Assembly: GCF_902859705.1 (NCBI RefSeq)
Contig: NZ_CADIJO010000001.1
Span: 519,543-583,542, forward strand
Source: Achromobacter deleyi
GTDB taxonomy: Bacteria; Pseudomonadota; Gammaproteobacteria; Burkholderiales; Burkholderiaceae_B
Direction: 5' to 3'
DNA length: 64,000 nt
Position 1 is the first letter of the stretch. Each line of letters starts with the position of its first letter. The position numbers were made by a program, and so were the translations under genes. Below, piece by piece: positions 27,392 to 36,163 of the stretch. The notes beneath the pieces are model-generated. The model was not told where the DNA came from and searched no databases. It saw only the letters and a program-made list of their open reading frames with translations.

Positions 27392-28762
27392 ATGGCACGC
27401 ACCGATCATTCTTTTCCCGCCGGTTCTGGGTCCCCGGCTGCCGCCCCCGCCGCCTTGCGCGGTCGGGGTGCGGTTACTAATGTTCGGCATCGCTTTCAGC
27501 GCGATGATCGCGTGCAGGTCGACGACGGCTGGTCCGCTTCGGGCCTCCCGGCTGATTTCGTCGATGCTGTCCCCGATATTTCCCCCAAAGTCATTCCCAT
27601 CCTGCCCGACGCCCGACTGGCGCCCGCGGCCCCCAAGACGACCGTCACGGCCGAAGAAGCCCGCAAGATCCTGTCGCGCAACGATTCGCCCGACATTCCC
27701 TTCGATGTGGCGGTCAACCCATACCGGGGATGCGAACACGGCTGCGTCTACTGCTACGCCCGGCCCACGCATTCCTACCTGGGTTATTCCCCCGGGCTGG
27801 ACTTCGAAACCCGCCTGGTGGCCAAGGCCAATGCGGTAGAGGCGCTGCGGGCCGAAATCAGCCGCCCGGGCTACAAGCCGTCGCCCATCAATATCGGGTC
27901 GGCCACCGACGCCTATCAGCCCATCGAACGCGACTGGCGCCTGACGCGCGGCATGCTCGAACTGATGCTGGAAACCCGGCACCCGGTCACCATCGTTACC
28001 AAGAACGCCCTGGTCGCCCGCGACCTGGATCTCCTTGCCGCGCTGGCCGAGCAGAAGCTGGTGGTGGTCTACATGAGCATCACCACGCTGGATGCCGGCA
28101 TGGCCCGCACGCTGGAACCCCGCGCGGCCGCGCCCTGGCGCCGCCTGGAAGCCGTGAGCAACCTCACGGCCGCCGGGGTGCCCGTAGGGGTGCTGGTAGC
28201 GCCCGTGATCCCGTTCATCAACGACGACGCCATGGAGCACATCCTGCAGGAATCCAAGGCGGCCGGCGCGCACTATGCCAGCTACACCGTCATTCGGCTG
28301 CCCTGGGAAGTCAAAACCCTGTTCGAAGACTGGCTCAACGCCCACTACCCGGATCGCGCCCAGCGCGTGCTGCATCGCATCGAAGACCTGCGCAACGGCC
28401 GCCGCAACGATCCCAACTTCGGCTCGCGCATGCGCGGCACCGGCATCTGGGCCGACCTGCTGCGCCAGCGGTTCGCGGTGGCCACGCGCAAGCTGGGCCT
28501 GAATCGCCATCGCCTGGCGCTGGATGCCGACCGTTTCCAGCCGCCCTTGGCGGCCGGTGGCGCCGGAGCCCTGTTTTCAACGGCCGCAGGGGCGGCCCCC
28601 GTTTCCCTATCCCCGGTTGGCGCGAAAGCGTCTTCAGGGGTCCCTTTTTCCGGCACCCCGTCCGGTGCCACGCCCAGCCGCTCACCGGCGGCCGGCGCCT
28701 TTGGGCGCGGCGAGCGCCAATGGCGCGCCGTGGCTGCCGGGCAGTTGTCCTTGTTTGACTGA
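27392..28762 (+). CDS. PA0069-family radical SAM protein (SplB-like), probably SOS-controlled
   Basis: 456 aa from ATG 27392. The 4Fe-4S/SAM motif CEHGCVYC (C114, C118, C121) belongs to the COG1533 group that includes spore photoproduct lyase; PHA-like landmarks are NPYRGCEHGC and GSATDAYQPIE. The reaction in non-spore-formers is not established, and DNA-repair links are inference. The C-terminal 80 residues are low-complexity and end GQLSLFD. A LexA-type box covers its promoter, and no ribosome site precedes the ATG, so the mRNA may be leaderless. Confidence 0.88.
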   Translation: MARTDHSFPAGSGSPAAAPAALRGRGAVTNVRHRFQRDDRVQVDDGWSASGLPADFVDAVPDISPKVIPILPDARLAPAAPKTTVTAEEARKILSRNDSPDIPFDVAVNPYRGCEHGCVYCYARPTHSYLGYSPGLDFETRLVAKANAVEALRAEISRPGYKPSPINIGSATDAYQPIERDWRLTRGMLELMLETRHPVTIVTKNALVARDLDLLAALAEQKLVVVYMSITTLDAGMARTLEPRAAAPWRRLEAVSNLTAAGVPVGVLVAPVIPFINDDAMEHILQESKAAGAHYASYTVIRLPWEVKTLFEDWLNAHYPDRAQRVLHRIEDLRNGRRNDPNFGSRMRGTGIWADLLRQRFAVATRKLGLNRHRLALDADRFQPPLAAGGAGALFSTAAGAAPVSLSPVGAKASSGVPFSGTPSGATPSRSPAAGAFGRGERQWRAVAAGQLSLFD

Positions 28763-28873
28763 CGCCATGGCGCCGGACGGCCCTTGCCGTTCGCCCGACC
28801 TTGTTCGCCCGAGTCCGTTGCTGTTGCCCGTCGATTCTGACTGTCGTTTTTACCGCGCTACCAAGGAGTTCCC

Positions 28874-29197
28874 ATGAACACCGCTCAACTCTCCGTCCTG
28901 CCGGACGATCTTGCCGCCGTATCGCTGACCCCGCTGCGCCGTGCCGTGCAACGTGTCCGTACGTTCGGCACCCTGCCGGGCAAGTGGCCGTTTCCCCCGG
29001 CCGCCACCGATGTGGCGGCGCCCGCTGCCGGCAACGTCGTGCGCGGCCCGCGCGAACGCAGCCTGGGCAACGCCACGGTCGAACCGGTGTCCGATCAGGT
29101 CAGCGTCAAGAGCATGGTGGTGGATGTGGTGCTGGTGCTGGCATGGGGCGCCATGATCCCCGCGCTGATGTGGCTGGGCGCGGCCGGCGGATTCTGA
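28874..29197 (+). CDS. Small protein with one C-terminal membrane helix, unknown function
   Basis: 107 aa, not recognised. AAGGAG lies 7 bases before the ATG. The first 75 residues are soluble and Pro/Arg-rich (FGTLPGKWPFPPAATD); the last 25 (MVVDVVLVLAWGAMIPALMWLG) form one hydrophobic helix, so it is a candidate tail-anchored inner-membrane protein. It follows the radical SAM gene by 111 bases and could share its SOS promoter, as no terminator lies between. It is convergent with the EamA gene, 12 bases away. Confidence 0.6.
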   Translation: MNTAQLSVLPDDLAAVSLTPLRRAVQRVRTFGTLPGKWPFPPAATDVAAPAAGNVVRGPRERSLGNATVEPVSDQVSVKSMVVDVVLVLAWGAMIPALMWLGAAGGF

Positions 29198-29209
29198 CCC
29201 TCGCCGGGG

Positions 29210-30082
29210 TCAGGTCGACCCCAGCAGCACCACGCCGGCCAGAATCGACAGGCAGCCGGCCAGCCGGCCCGGGCCGACTTTCTCGCGCAAGAGGAACATG
29301 CCGGCCAGGGTGCCCAGCATCATCGACATTTCCCGGGCGGGGGCCACCAGGCTGAGCGGCGCGCCGTTGCGCAAGGCATACAGCACCAGGATGTACCCCA
29401 GCGGCGACAGCAGGCCTACCGCCAGCGCCAGGTGCCAGTGGCCGCGCATGGATTCCCAGGCCTGGGTGCGTCGGCGCAGCATGTGGGGCGTCATCATGGT
29501 GGTGCGGGTCACGCAGGTAAACCAGTCGAACAGCACCGGGCTGATCAACAGTACCTTCACGCCGTAGGCGTCCACCACCGTGTAGGCGGCGATGAACAGG
29601 CCGATCACCATGCCCCAGCGCACGCCCACCCAGGCCTGGGCGTTGCGGAAAATCGACAGCCGTCCCTGGGTGGCGATCAGCAGCACCCCGATCACCACGC
29701 ACAGCATGCCGGCAATGCCGGTGCCGGTGGCGGGTTCGCGCAGCAGCAGAAAGGCGCCGGTGGTCGAGAGCAGGGGGCCGGTACCTCGGGCAATGGGGTA
29801 CACCACCGACAGGTCCGCCACCTGGTAGCCGCGTTGCAGGCACAGGCTGTAGCCCAGGTGCAACAGGCTGGACGTCAGGATCGCGGCCACCACGGGCCAG
29901 GTCCATGTCATGCCGTCGTGCAGCAGCACCCAGATCACCCAGGGGGCATACAGCACCGAGGCGCACAGCCCGTAGGCAAACACGAAGGGAGCGCCCACCA
30001 TGGCCGCGCGCTTGGCGAGGAGATTCCACGTTGCGTGGGCCATCGCCGCCAGGACGACCAATATCAGGGACGAATACGACAT
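29210..30082 (-). CDS. EamA/DMT-family transporter
   Basis: 290 aa with about ten hydrophobic helices in two similar halves (the drug/metabolite transporter fold); SVVYPIARGTGPLLS and VAPAREMSMMLGTLAGMFLLRE are the paired EamA motifs. These proteins export or import amino acids, drugs or metabolites; the substrate is unknown. It is monocistronic, divergent from rplS across a 255-base gap and convergent with the 107-aa gene. Confidence 0.88.
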   Translation of the reverse strand: MSYSSLILVVLAAMAHATWNLLAKRAAMVGAPFVFAYGLCASVLYAPWVIWVLLHDGMTWTWPVVAAILTSSLLHLGYSLCLQRGYQVADLSVVYPIARGTGPLLSTTGAFLLLREPATGTGIAGMLCVVIGVLLIATQGRLSIFRNAQAWVGVRWGMVIGLFIAAYTVVDAYGVKVLLISPVLFDWFTCVTRTTMMTPHMLRRRTQAWESMRGHWHLALAVGLLSPLGYILVLYALRNGAPLSLVAPAREMSMMLGTLAGMFLLREKVGPGRLAGCLSILAGVVLLGST

Positions 30083-30231
30083 GGGGAAAGACAGCGTCTT
30101 GTGACGTGTTTGTTACAGGAACTGCTAGGGTACCGCAAAGCGGTGGGCAGGCCGCCATGTTACCTGACGCTCCAGGCAAATTTTGGTGTAGAATCATTGG
30201 TTTGCCAAATCTCATCCTCTGCTTGCGGTAC

Positions 30232-30321
30232 ATGGTCAATGGGTTCCAACAGGATTCCAACGACCCGATCAACACTAAAACGACATTGACTGGCAAAGCG
30301 TTTTTAGTCCGCAAGGCATGA
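30232..30321 (+). CDS. Possible leader ORF upstream of rplS
   Basis: A 29-codon ORF ([20 protein letters not shown]...) ending at TGA 30319-30321. Its stop overlaps another ATG that opens a 3-codon ORF whose TAG runs into the rplS ribosome site (CTAGGAG). It has no clear ribosome site of its own. It could be chance or a translational control element of L19. Confidence 0.25.
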   Translation: MVNGFQQDSNDPINTKTTLTGKAFLVRKA

Positions 30322-30337
30322 TGATCTAGGAGTTCTC

Positions 30338-30718
30338 ATGAACCTTATCGCTATCCTGGAACAGGAAGAGATTGCCCGCCTGACCGGCGGCCAAGCCAAG
30401 CCTGAATTTGCTCCCGGTGACACCGTCATCGTGAGCGTGAACGTCGTTGAAGGCACCCGCAAGCGCGTGCAGGCCTTCGAAGGCGTCGTGATCGCCAAGC
30501 GCAACCGCGGCCTGAACTCCGCGTTCACCGTGCGCAAGATTTCGTCGGGTGAAGCCGTGGAACGTACGTTCCAGCTGTACTCGCCGCAAATCGCCGGCAT
30601 CGAAGTCAAGCGCCGCGGCGACGTGCGCCGCGCCAAGCTGTACTACCTGCGCAACCGCTCGGGCAAGTCGGCACGTATCAAGGAAAAGCTGGTCAGCAAG
30701 CAAGCCTCGGCGGCTTGA
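30338..30718 (+). CDS. rplS: 50S ribosomal protein L19
   Basis: 126 aa with the L19 core [21 protein letters not shown] and VEVKRRG-like [19 protein letters not shown]. It sits at the 30S-50S interface. In most proteobacteria rplS closes an rpsP-rimM-trmD-rplS operon; here it stands alone behind a 255-base gap, so it must have its own promoter. A TAGAAT -10-like element lies at 30189-30194. AGGAG precedes the ATG, and a terminator follows. Confidence 0.97.
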   Translation: MNLIAILEQEEIARLTGGQAKPEFAPGDTVIVSVNVVEGTRKRVQAFEGVVIAKRNRGLNSAFTVRKISSGEAVERTFQLYSPQIAGIEVKRRGDVRRAKLYYLRNRSGKSARIKEKLVSKQASAA

Positions 30719-30797
30719 TCGCTTATCGGCACACGGCCCTACCAGTGTCGGACGCACACGCCATCCAGCGTTTTCGTTCGGCACGGGTTTCCGGGTT

Positions 30798-30825
30798 AAA
30801 AAGGCACCTGCGAGGGTGCCTTTTT
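30798..30825 (+). terminator. Terminator between rplS and the NUDIX gene
   Basis: GGCACC-TGCGAG-GGTGCC flanked by AAAAA and TTTTT. It ends rplS transcription; part of the RNA may read on into the NUDIX gene. Confidence 0.85.
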
Positions 30826-30841
30826 CTATTTGAAAAGCCGA

Positions 30842-31573
30842 ATGTCTGATTCCTCGTCTTCTGCTCGGCCCAGGCGGCCGCTGGCGCGTCCCGGATTCGA
30901 TCCGGCGTCGCAGCCATGGGTTGTCGCCAACGATTCCCTGCCGGCGGTGCCCGCCAATCTGCTGACGCCCGACTTGCTGCGCGGCACACTCAGCCAGCCG
31001 TCTACCTGGACGCTGGAACTGTCGCGCGACAACGATCTGCGCTATCCCGGCCGCGAAGGCGTGCCGGTGCCGGCAGCCGTGCTGATTCCGCTGGTGACGC
31101 GCACCGATGGCGTGCACATCATGCTGACCCAGCGCGCTGCGCACCTGCACGATCATGCGGGCCAGGTCAGCTTTCCCGGTGGCCGCATCGAAACCAGCGA
31201 TGCCACGCCGATTGCCGCGGCGCTGCGCGAGGCGCAGGAAGAAACCGGCTTGCCCGCCAACCACGTCGAAGTGCTGGGCAGCATGCCGCCCTACCTGACG
31301 GCCACGGGTTTTTCGATCATTCCGGTGGTGTCGCTGGTCACGCCCGGCTTCCAGCTGGCGCCTGATGCGTTCGAGGTGGCCGAGGTGTTCGAGGTGCCGC
31401 TGTCGTTCCTGATGGATCCGGCCAACCACCGCCTGTACGAGGCGCGGCTGGACGATGGCCGGGTGCGCCACTACTACGGCATGCCCTACGGCCGGCACTT
31501 CATCTGGGGCGCCACGGCCGGCATGCTGCGCAACCTGTACCACCTGCTGCGCAACGGCTTTCAGCCGCGCTGA
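30842..31573 (+). CDS. NUDIX hydrolase, CoA-pyrophosphatase (NudL/YeaB) type
   Basis: 243 aa from ATG 30842. The Nudix box reads GGRIETSDATPIAAALREAQ followed by EETG, with RE and EE in place for metal binding. Upstream, LTQRAAHLHDHAGQVSFPGG is the NudL-type signature, suggesting cleavage of CoA or CoA-like pyrophosphates. It is convergent with rsgA, with only 3 bases between the stops, so any terminator must lie in the coding sequence. Confidence 0.88.
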   Translation: MSDSSSSARPRRPLARPGFDPASQPWVVANDSLPAVPANLLTPDLLRGTLSQPSTWTLELSRDNDLRYPGREGVPVPAAVLIPLVTRTDGVHIMLTQRAAHLHDHAGQVSFPGGRIETSDATPIAAALREAQEETGLPANHVEVLGSMPPYLTATGFSIIPVVSLVTPGFQLAPDAFEVAEVFEVPLSFLMDPANHRLYEARLDDGRVRHYYGMPYGRHFIWGATAGMLRNLYHLLRNGFQPR

Positions 31574-31576
31574 TTC

Positions 31577-32539
31577 CTAGTACCGCTGCTGGCCCGCCAG
31601 GTTTTCTTCCAGGATGCGCTGGTACAGCGCATAGCGGGCCGGGTCGATCTTGCCCGCTTGCAGCGCCGCGACCACGCCGCAGCCCGGCTCGTGGCGGTGG
31701 GTGCAGTTGTAGAAGCGGCAGGACTCGATCGGCAGGGTGAATTCGGGAAAGCCGCGAATGATGTCTTCGCGGGTCAGGTGCTGCAGCCCAAAGGCCTGGA
31801 ACCCAGGCGAATCGATCAGGTCGCCACCGGGCGCCGGCAGGTGATACAGGCGGGTGCTGGTGGTGGTGTGCTTGCCCATGTCCAGCGCCGTGGAGTGTTC
31901 GCGCGTGGCCGCCAGGGCGTCGGGGATCAGGGCGTTCAGCAGCGTGGACTTGCCCATGCCGCTTTGCCCCAGCAGCAGGTTGGTGCGGCCCGCCAGGCGC
32001 GGGGCCAGCACGGTATGCACCTTTTCGGGTTCCAGCGCGCTCAGTTCGACGATGTCCACGCCCAGCGCGGCGATGGGCGCCAGGCGCGCGCGGGCGGCGG
32101 GCAGGGCGTCGACGAGGTCGGTCTTGTTCAGGATGATCAGCGGCGCGATGCCGGCGCTCCAGGCGCCGGCCAGCGCCCGGCCGGTCAGGTCGTCCGAGAA
32201 CGTGGGCTGCACCGCGACGACGATCAGCAGTTGGTCGACATTGGACGCAAACTGCTTGGAGCGCATTTCGTCTGACCGGTACAGCAGGTTGCGCCGCGGC
32301 AGGATGGCGTCGATGGCGCCTTCGTCCTGGCCCTGGGGCGTGATGCGGACCCGGTCGCCGACGGCCGCGCCGGCCTTCTTGCCCCGCGGGAAGCACTTGC
32401 GCAGGCTGCCGTCGGCCAGTTCTACCGTGTAGTGGCGGCCGTGGGCCGCGATGATGCGGCCTTCGTTGGCGGCATTGGCAGGCGCGCTGTCTTGCGGCGC
32501 GCTGGCGAAGGTGGCCTTGGAGCGGTCGGACAGGCTCAT
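31577..32539 (-). CDS. rsgA: Ribosome small-subunit-dependent GTPase A
   Basis: 320 aa. Assists late 30S maturation. The circularly permuted GTPase order is visible: G4 NKTD (138-141), then G1 GQSGMGKST (191-199), then G3 DSPG (243-246). An OB-fold domain lies at the N-terminus and a zinc knuckle at the C-terminus (C274, C279, H281, C287). It overlaps the upstream M48 gene by 4 bases. Confidence 0.96.
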   Translation of the reverse strand: MSLSDRSKATFASAPQDSAPANAANEGRIIAAHGRHYTVELADGSLRKCFPRGKKAGAAVGDRVRITPQGQDEGAIDAILPRRNLLYRSDEMRSKQFASNVDQLLIVVAVQPTFSDDLTGRALAGAWSAGIAPLIILNKTDLVDALPAARARLAPIAALGVDIVELSALEPEKVHTVLAPRLAGRTNLLLGQSGMGKSTLLNALIPDALAATREHSTALDMGKHTTTSTRLYHLPAPGGDLIDSPGFQAFGLQHLTREDIIRGFPEFTLPIESCRFYNCTHRHEPGCGVVAALQAGKIDPARYALYQRILEENLAGQQRY

Positions 32540-33786
32540 GCCGCGGGCGCCATCAGGTGGCGGATGCGCACGGCGGCGGGGGGATGGCTATCGTAGAAGG
32601 CAGAGTGCACGGGATCGGGTGTCAGGGTGGCGGCGTTGTCGTCGTAGAGCTTGACCAGGGCGGATACCAGGCGGTCGGGCGAGCTTTGTTCGGCCGCGTA
32701 GCGGTCGGCTTCGAATTCGTCGCGGCGCGAATACCAGCTGGCCAGCGGCGTGAAGATGAAAGTGAAGACCGGGATGGCCAAAAAGAACAGCAACAGCGCC
32801 ATGGCATCGTTGCGCCCGCCCAATTGCGGCAGTACGCCCAGCCCTTCGTAGAACCACGGTTGCTGCGCGACCCAGCCCAGGATGGCGAAAAAGCCCAGTG
32901 CGGCGGCAAAGCTGAACAGGATGCGCTTGATGATGTGGCGCTTGGCGAAATGGCCCAGTTCGTGGGCCAGCACGGCTTCGATTTCGTCGGCGTTCAGGCG
33001 GGCCAGCAAGGTGTCGAAGAACACGATGCGGCGCGAGCGGCCAAAGCCGGTGAAATAGGCGTTGCCATGCGCCGAGCGGCGTGAGCCGTCCATGACGAAG
33101 AGGCCGTTCAGCGCAAAGCCGCAGCGCTGGGCTAGGCGCTGGATGCGTCCGGCCAGTTCGGGGTCGGACAGCGGTGTGAACTTGTTGAACAGCGGCGCGA
33201 TGAACATCGGGTAGATGATCAGCAGCGCCAGGTTGAAGGCGGTCCAGAGCGCCCAGGCCCAGACCCACCAGTATTGGCCGGCGCTACCCATCAGCCAGAG
33301 CACCGCGGCGGCCAGCGGCAGGCCCAGCGCGGCGGCGACCAGCAGGCCCTTGAATGCGTCGGACAGGAACAGTTCGGGCGTCATGCGGTTGAAGCCGAAA
33401 CGGGCTTCGAGCTTGAACTGGCGCCACAATGTGAAGGGCAGGCCCAGCAGGCCGAGCAGCAGCGCCACGGCGACCAGCAACAGCATCTGGCGCAGGAAAT
33501 CATTGCTGGTAAGCTGGCCTACCAGCAGATCGATCGCCTGCAATCCTCCCATCAGCGTCAGGCATACCAGCAGGATGGCGTCGTAGGTGCGTTCGAGCAT
33601 GCCCAGCCTGACCCGCGCCACCGTATAGTCGGCCGCCCGCTGGTGGCTGGCCAGGCCGATACGATGCGAGAATTCGGGCGGTACCTGGTCGCGGTTGCGG
33701 GCCACGTGGCGGATCTGCCGGGTGGCCAGCCACATGCGCACGGCGATATCGGTCAGCAGGAAGGCAACGAACAGCAGTGTGAACAT
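32536..33786 (-). CDS. M48 (Ste24/CAAX protease-like) membrane metallopeptidase
   Basis: 416 aa from ATG 33786 (an in-frame TTG lies 6 bases upstream). Several membrane helices surround the zinc site HELGH in LAHELGHFAKRH; the third ligand is the glutamate in RRDEFEADRYAAEQ. Bacterial members take part in membrane-protein quality control; prenyl-protein processing is not expected. It overlaps rsgA (ATGA) and is divergent from orn. Confidence 0.92.
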   Translation of the reverse strand: MFTLLFVAFLLTDIAVRMWLATRQIRHVARNRDQVPPEFSHRIGLASHQRAADYTVARVRLGMLERTYDAILLVCLTLMGGLQAIDLLVGQLTSNDFLRQMLLLVAVALLLGLLGLPFTLWRQFKLEARFGFNRMTPELFLSDAFKGLLVAAALGLPLAAAVLWLMGSAGQYWWVWAWALWTAFNLALLIIYPMFIAPLFNKFTPLSDPELAGRIQRLAQRCGFALNGLFVMDGSRRSAHGNAYFTGFGRSRRIVFFDTLLARLNADEIEAVLAHELGHFAKRHIIKRILFSFAAALGFFAILGWVAQQPWFYEGLGVLPQLGGRNDAMALLLFFLAIPVFTFIFTPLASWYSRRDEFEADRYAAEQSSPDRLVSALVKLYDDNAATLTPDPVHSAFYDSHPPAAVRIRHLMAPAA

Positions 33787-33847
33787 GGGCAATGCGGCAG
33801 GCTCAAGTAGGTATGTGCGAAAATCGCGTGTTTTATAGGCAAATTAT

Positions 33848-34393
33848 ATGGCTGTGAACGAAAACCGCCTGGTCTGGCTCGACATGGAAATGACCGGCCT
33901 TGACCCTGAAAAAGAACGCATCATCGAGGTCGCCGTGGTGGTGACCGAGGCCGACCTGACCGTGGTCGCCGAAGGCCCCGTGCTGGTGGTGCACCAGTCC
34001 GACAGCCAGCTTGACGCCATGGACAACTGGAACAAGTCCACCCACGGCAAGAGCGGCCTGATCGACAAGGTGCGCGCATCGACGATTTCCGAATCGCAAG
34101 CAGAGGATACGCTGTTGGCGTTTCTTGCGCAGCACGTGCCGGCGGGCAAATCGCCCTTGTGCGGCAACACCATCAGCCAGGACCGCCGGTTCATGTTTGC
34201 TTACATGCCGCGCCTGGAACAGTTCTTCCATTACCGCAACCTGGACGTCAGCACGCTGAAGGAATTGGCGCGTCGCTGGGCCCCCGCGGTATACAAGGGC
34301 TTCGAGAAGAAAAGCCGCCACGAAGCGCTGGCCGACATCTACGAATCCATCGACGAACTCAAGTACTACCGCGAGCACTTCCTCAAGGTGTAA
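33848..34393 (+). CDS. orn: Oligoribonuclease
   Basis: 181 aa DEDDh 3'-5' exonuclease finishing RNA decay by degrading very short oligoribonucleotides, including pGpG. The first acidic motif [19 protein letters not shown] supplies D12 and E14; the later NTISQDRRF and [12 protein letters not shown] segments supply the remaining D, H and D residues. The adjoining nnrE start lies 5 bases after its stop. Confidence 0.97.
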   Translation: MAVNENRLVWLDMEMTGLDPEKERIIEVAVVVTEADLTVVAEGPVLVVHQSDSQLDAMDNWNKSTHGKSGLIDKVRASTISESQAEDTLLAFLAQHVPAGKSPLCGNTISQDRRFMFAYMPRLEQFFHYRNLDVSTLKELARRWAPAVYKGFEKKSRHEALADIYESIDELKYYREHFLKV

Positions 34394-34398
34394 GCACC

Positions 34399-35031
34399 AT
34401 GGCGTCCTTTCCCGTTGCCCGGATACGCCAGGCCGAACGGCTGGCCCTGGCGCAGGGGCGGGAACTGATGCCCATCGCGGGCGCCGCCGCGGCCGATTTC
34501 ATCGCGTCGCGGTTTGTGCCGCCCGCCCGGGTGCTGGCCGTGGCCGGCCCGGGCAACAACGGCGGCGATGCGCTCACCGCGGCCACGCGGCTCAAGGCGC
34601 TTGGCTACGCGGTCGACCTCTATCTGCCGTCCGGGCCGGATGCCTTGCCGCCCGATGCCTCCCGCGCCTGGCTGCGCTGGCATGAAGCGGGCGGCGCTTC
34701 GCTTGCCGCCTTGCCTGATCCCGACGGCTATGCCGTTGTCATCGATGGCCTGTTCGGTATCGGCCTGAATCGTCCCCTGGAAGCGTCCTGGCAGGTCCTG
34801 ATCGACCGCCTCAACAGCGGTGTCGCGCCGGTACTGGCGCTGGACGTGCCCAGCGGCATCGACGCAGATACCGGCCAGGCGCTGGGCCGCCCCGTGCGCG
34901 CCCGCTGGACGCTGAGTTTCATTGCGATGGCGCGGGGGCTGGAGGCGCCGGGGGCGGGCCGCGATGCGGCCGGTGAATGCCATGTGCATGACCTGGGCGT
35001 GGCGATGCCGCCGCCCGCGGCCACGGACTGA
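34399..35031 (+). CDS. nnrE: NAD(P)H-hydrate epimerase (YjeF N-domain only)
   Basis: 210 aa from ATG 34399. Motifs [31 protein letters not shown] and [12 protein letters not shown] define the YjeF_N fold that epimerises damaged NAD(P)H hydrates. The C-terminal dehydratase (NnrD) found in E. coli YjeF is absent, so it must be encoded elsewhere. It directly follows orn and is convergent with paaX. Confidence 0.86.
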   Translation: MASFPVARIRQAERLALAQGRELMPIAGAAAADFIASRFVPPARVLAVAGPGNNGGDALTAATRLKALGYAVDLYLPSGPDALPPDASRAWLRWHEAGGASLAALPDPDGYAVVIDGLFGIGLNRPLEASWQVLIDRLNSGVAPVLALDVPSGIDADTGQALGRPVRARWTLSFIAMARGLEAPGAGRDAAGECHVHDLGVAMPPPAATD

Positions 35032-35055
35032 CCCGTTGCTGCCTGGGCGCGTCAG

Positions 35056-35991
35056 TCAGGCGGCAGGCGGCCGTCCGCCGAAGCGCGACTCGCCTTCGGC
35101 CGTCAACGGCGTATAGCGGTCGTTGTCCTTGCCCGCCAGGGCGTCCAGGTGCGCTTCCGACGCATCGAAGACCCGCCAGTAGATCCGCCCGCACAATTCA
35201 CGCGCCGCGTGGCCCGGCCAGTTGTCCGGCAGCATGGGCGTGGGCAGTTGGGGGTCATGCAGCACGATGCGGCGCCAGCTGTGCAGCAGCAGCACCCGGG
35301 CGATGAACGCCTCGGCGGGCGCCGGGGCGTCTTCCAGCAATTTTTCCAGCGGACCGAAATTCTTGATGAATTGCCGGTATTGCTCGGCCACGTCGTCCAG
35401 GTTCCAGCATTGCGAGGCCAGGCTGGCGATGGGCAGGCCGCCCGCGCCGGCCAGGTCGCGCGCCGACAGCACCAGGGCGCGGTCGGGGATGCCCAGCTTT
35501 TCCAGGATTTCGTGGGCCGCGCGGGCCTCGGTGTGCGGATGGGCGAACAGGCCCGGCGCGATCATGCCGAAGCCTTCCCAGACCAATTCACGGCGCAGCT
35601 CGGCGCGTTCGGCCAGGCCGTTGCCGGTGCGCGGCAAAGCCACCAGCGTCCATTCCCCGTTCCAGTCGCGCGGCGCGCCCTCGTAGATGCGCTGCGAGGC
35701 GTGTGCGGTATGGCGCGCGCCGTGTTCGGAAATCAGGTAGAGGCTGCGCCGGCCGTGGCGTTCGGATTGCAGCCAGTTCTGCGCCACCAGCCGGAACACG
35801 CTGGTGCGCAGCAGGCGCTCGTTGATCCCCAGGGGGGCCAGCAGCTCGATCAGGTCGCCCAGCCAGATGGCGCCGCCATGCAGCGTCAGGGCGTCTCCCA
35901 GCAGGCTCACGCACAGGGATTTGGCCCGCGGCGGATCGTTCTTGATCAGGCGTGACAGGTAACGGTCCAGGGGCGACTGAGGGTTTGCCAT
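35056..35991 (-). CDS. paaX: Phenylacetate catabolism repressor PaaX
   Basis: 311 aa: N-terminal winged-helix region (about residues 25-90; GINERLLRTSVFRLVAQNWL) and a long C-terminal effector domain. PaaX represses paa genes and is released by phenylacetyl-CoA. It is divergent from paaA; the 170-base gap contains TGATACA repeats and a strong paaA promoter, so it probably controls both directions. Confidence 0.94.
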   Translation of the reverse strand: MANPQSPLDRYLSRLIKNDPPRAKSLCVSLLGDALTLHGGAIWLGDLIELLAPLGINERLLRTSVFRLVAQNWLQSERHGRRSLYLISEHGARHTAHASQRIYEGAPRDWNGEWTLVALPRTGNGLAERAELRRELVWEGFGMIAPGLFAHPHTEARAAHEILEKLGIPDRALVLSARDLAGAGGLPIASLASQCWNLDDVAEQYRQFIKNFGPLEKLLEDAPAPAEAFIARVLLLHSWRRIVLHDPQLPTPMLPDNWPGHAARELCGRIYWRVFDASEAHLDALAGKDNDRYTPLTAEGESRFGGRPPAA

Positions 35992-36030
35992 AAGGGGGGC
36001 CGGGGACGGCCGGTATCGGGATCCTCGATA

Positions 36031-36055
36031 TGATACATAAATCCAATGTGATACA
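36031..36055. promoter_or_regulatory. Candidate PaaX operator: paired TGATACA repeats
   Basis: TGATACA at 36031-36037 and again at 36049-36055, 18 bases apart. A related inverted copy TGTATTA lies at 36081-36087 inside the paaA promoter. The position between paaX and paaA fits repressor binding. Confidence 0.5.
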
Positions 36056-36064
36056 GATTTGAGT

Positions 36065-36093
36065 TTGACAATGGTTTTTTTGTATTAAATAAT
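36065..36093 (+). promoter_or_regulatory. paaA promoter
   Basis: -35 TTGACA (36065-36070), 17-base spacer, -10 AATAAT (36088-36093). The predicted RNA start is near 36100, about 64 bases before the paaA ATG. Confidence 0.7.
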
Positions 36094-36163
36094 CCACCTA
36101 TGACATGACGGCACTGCGCGACGTTTGCTTTGCGTTTGCGCAAACCGTCTCAAGGAGACAACC

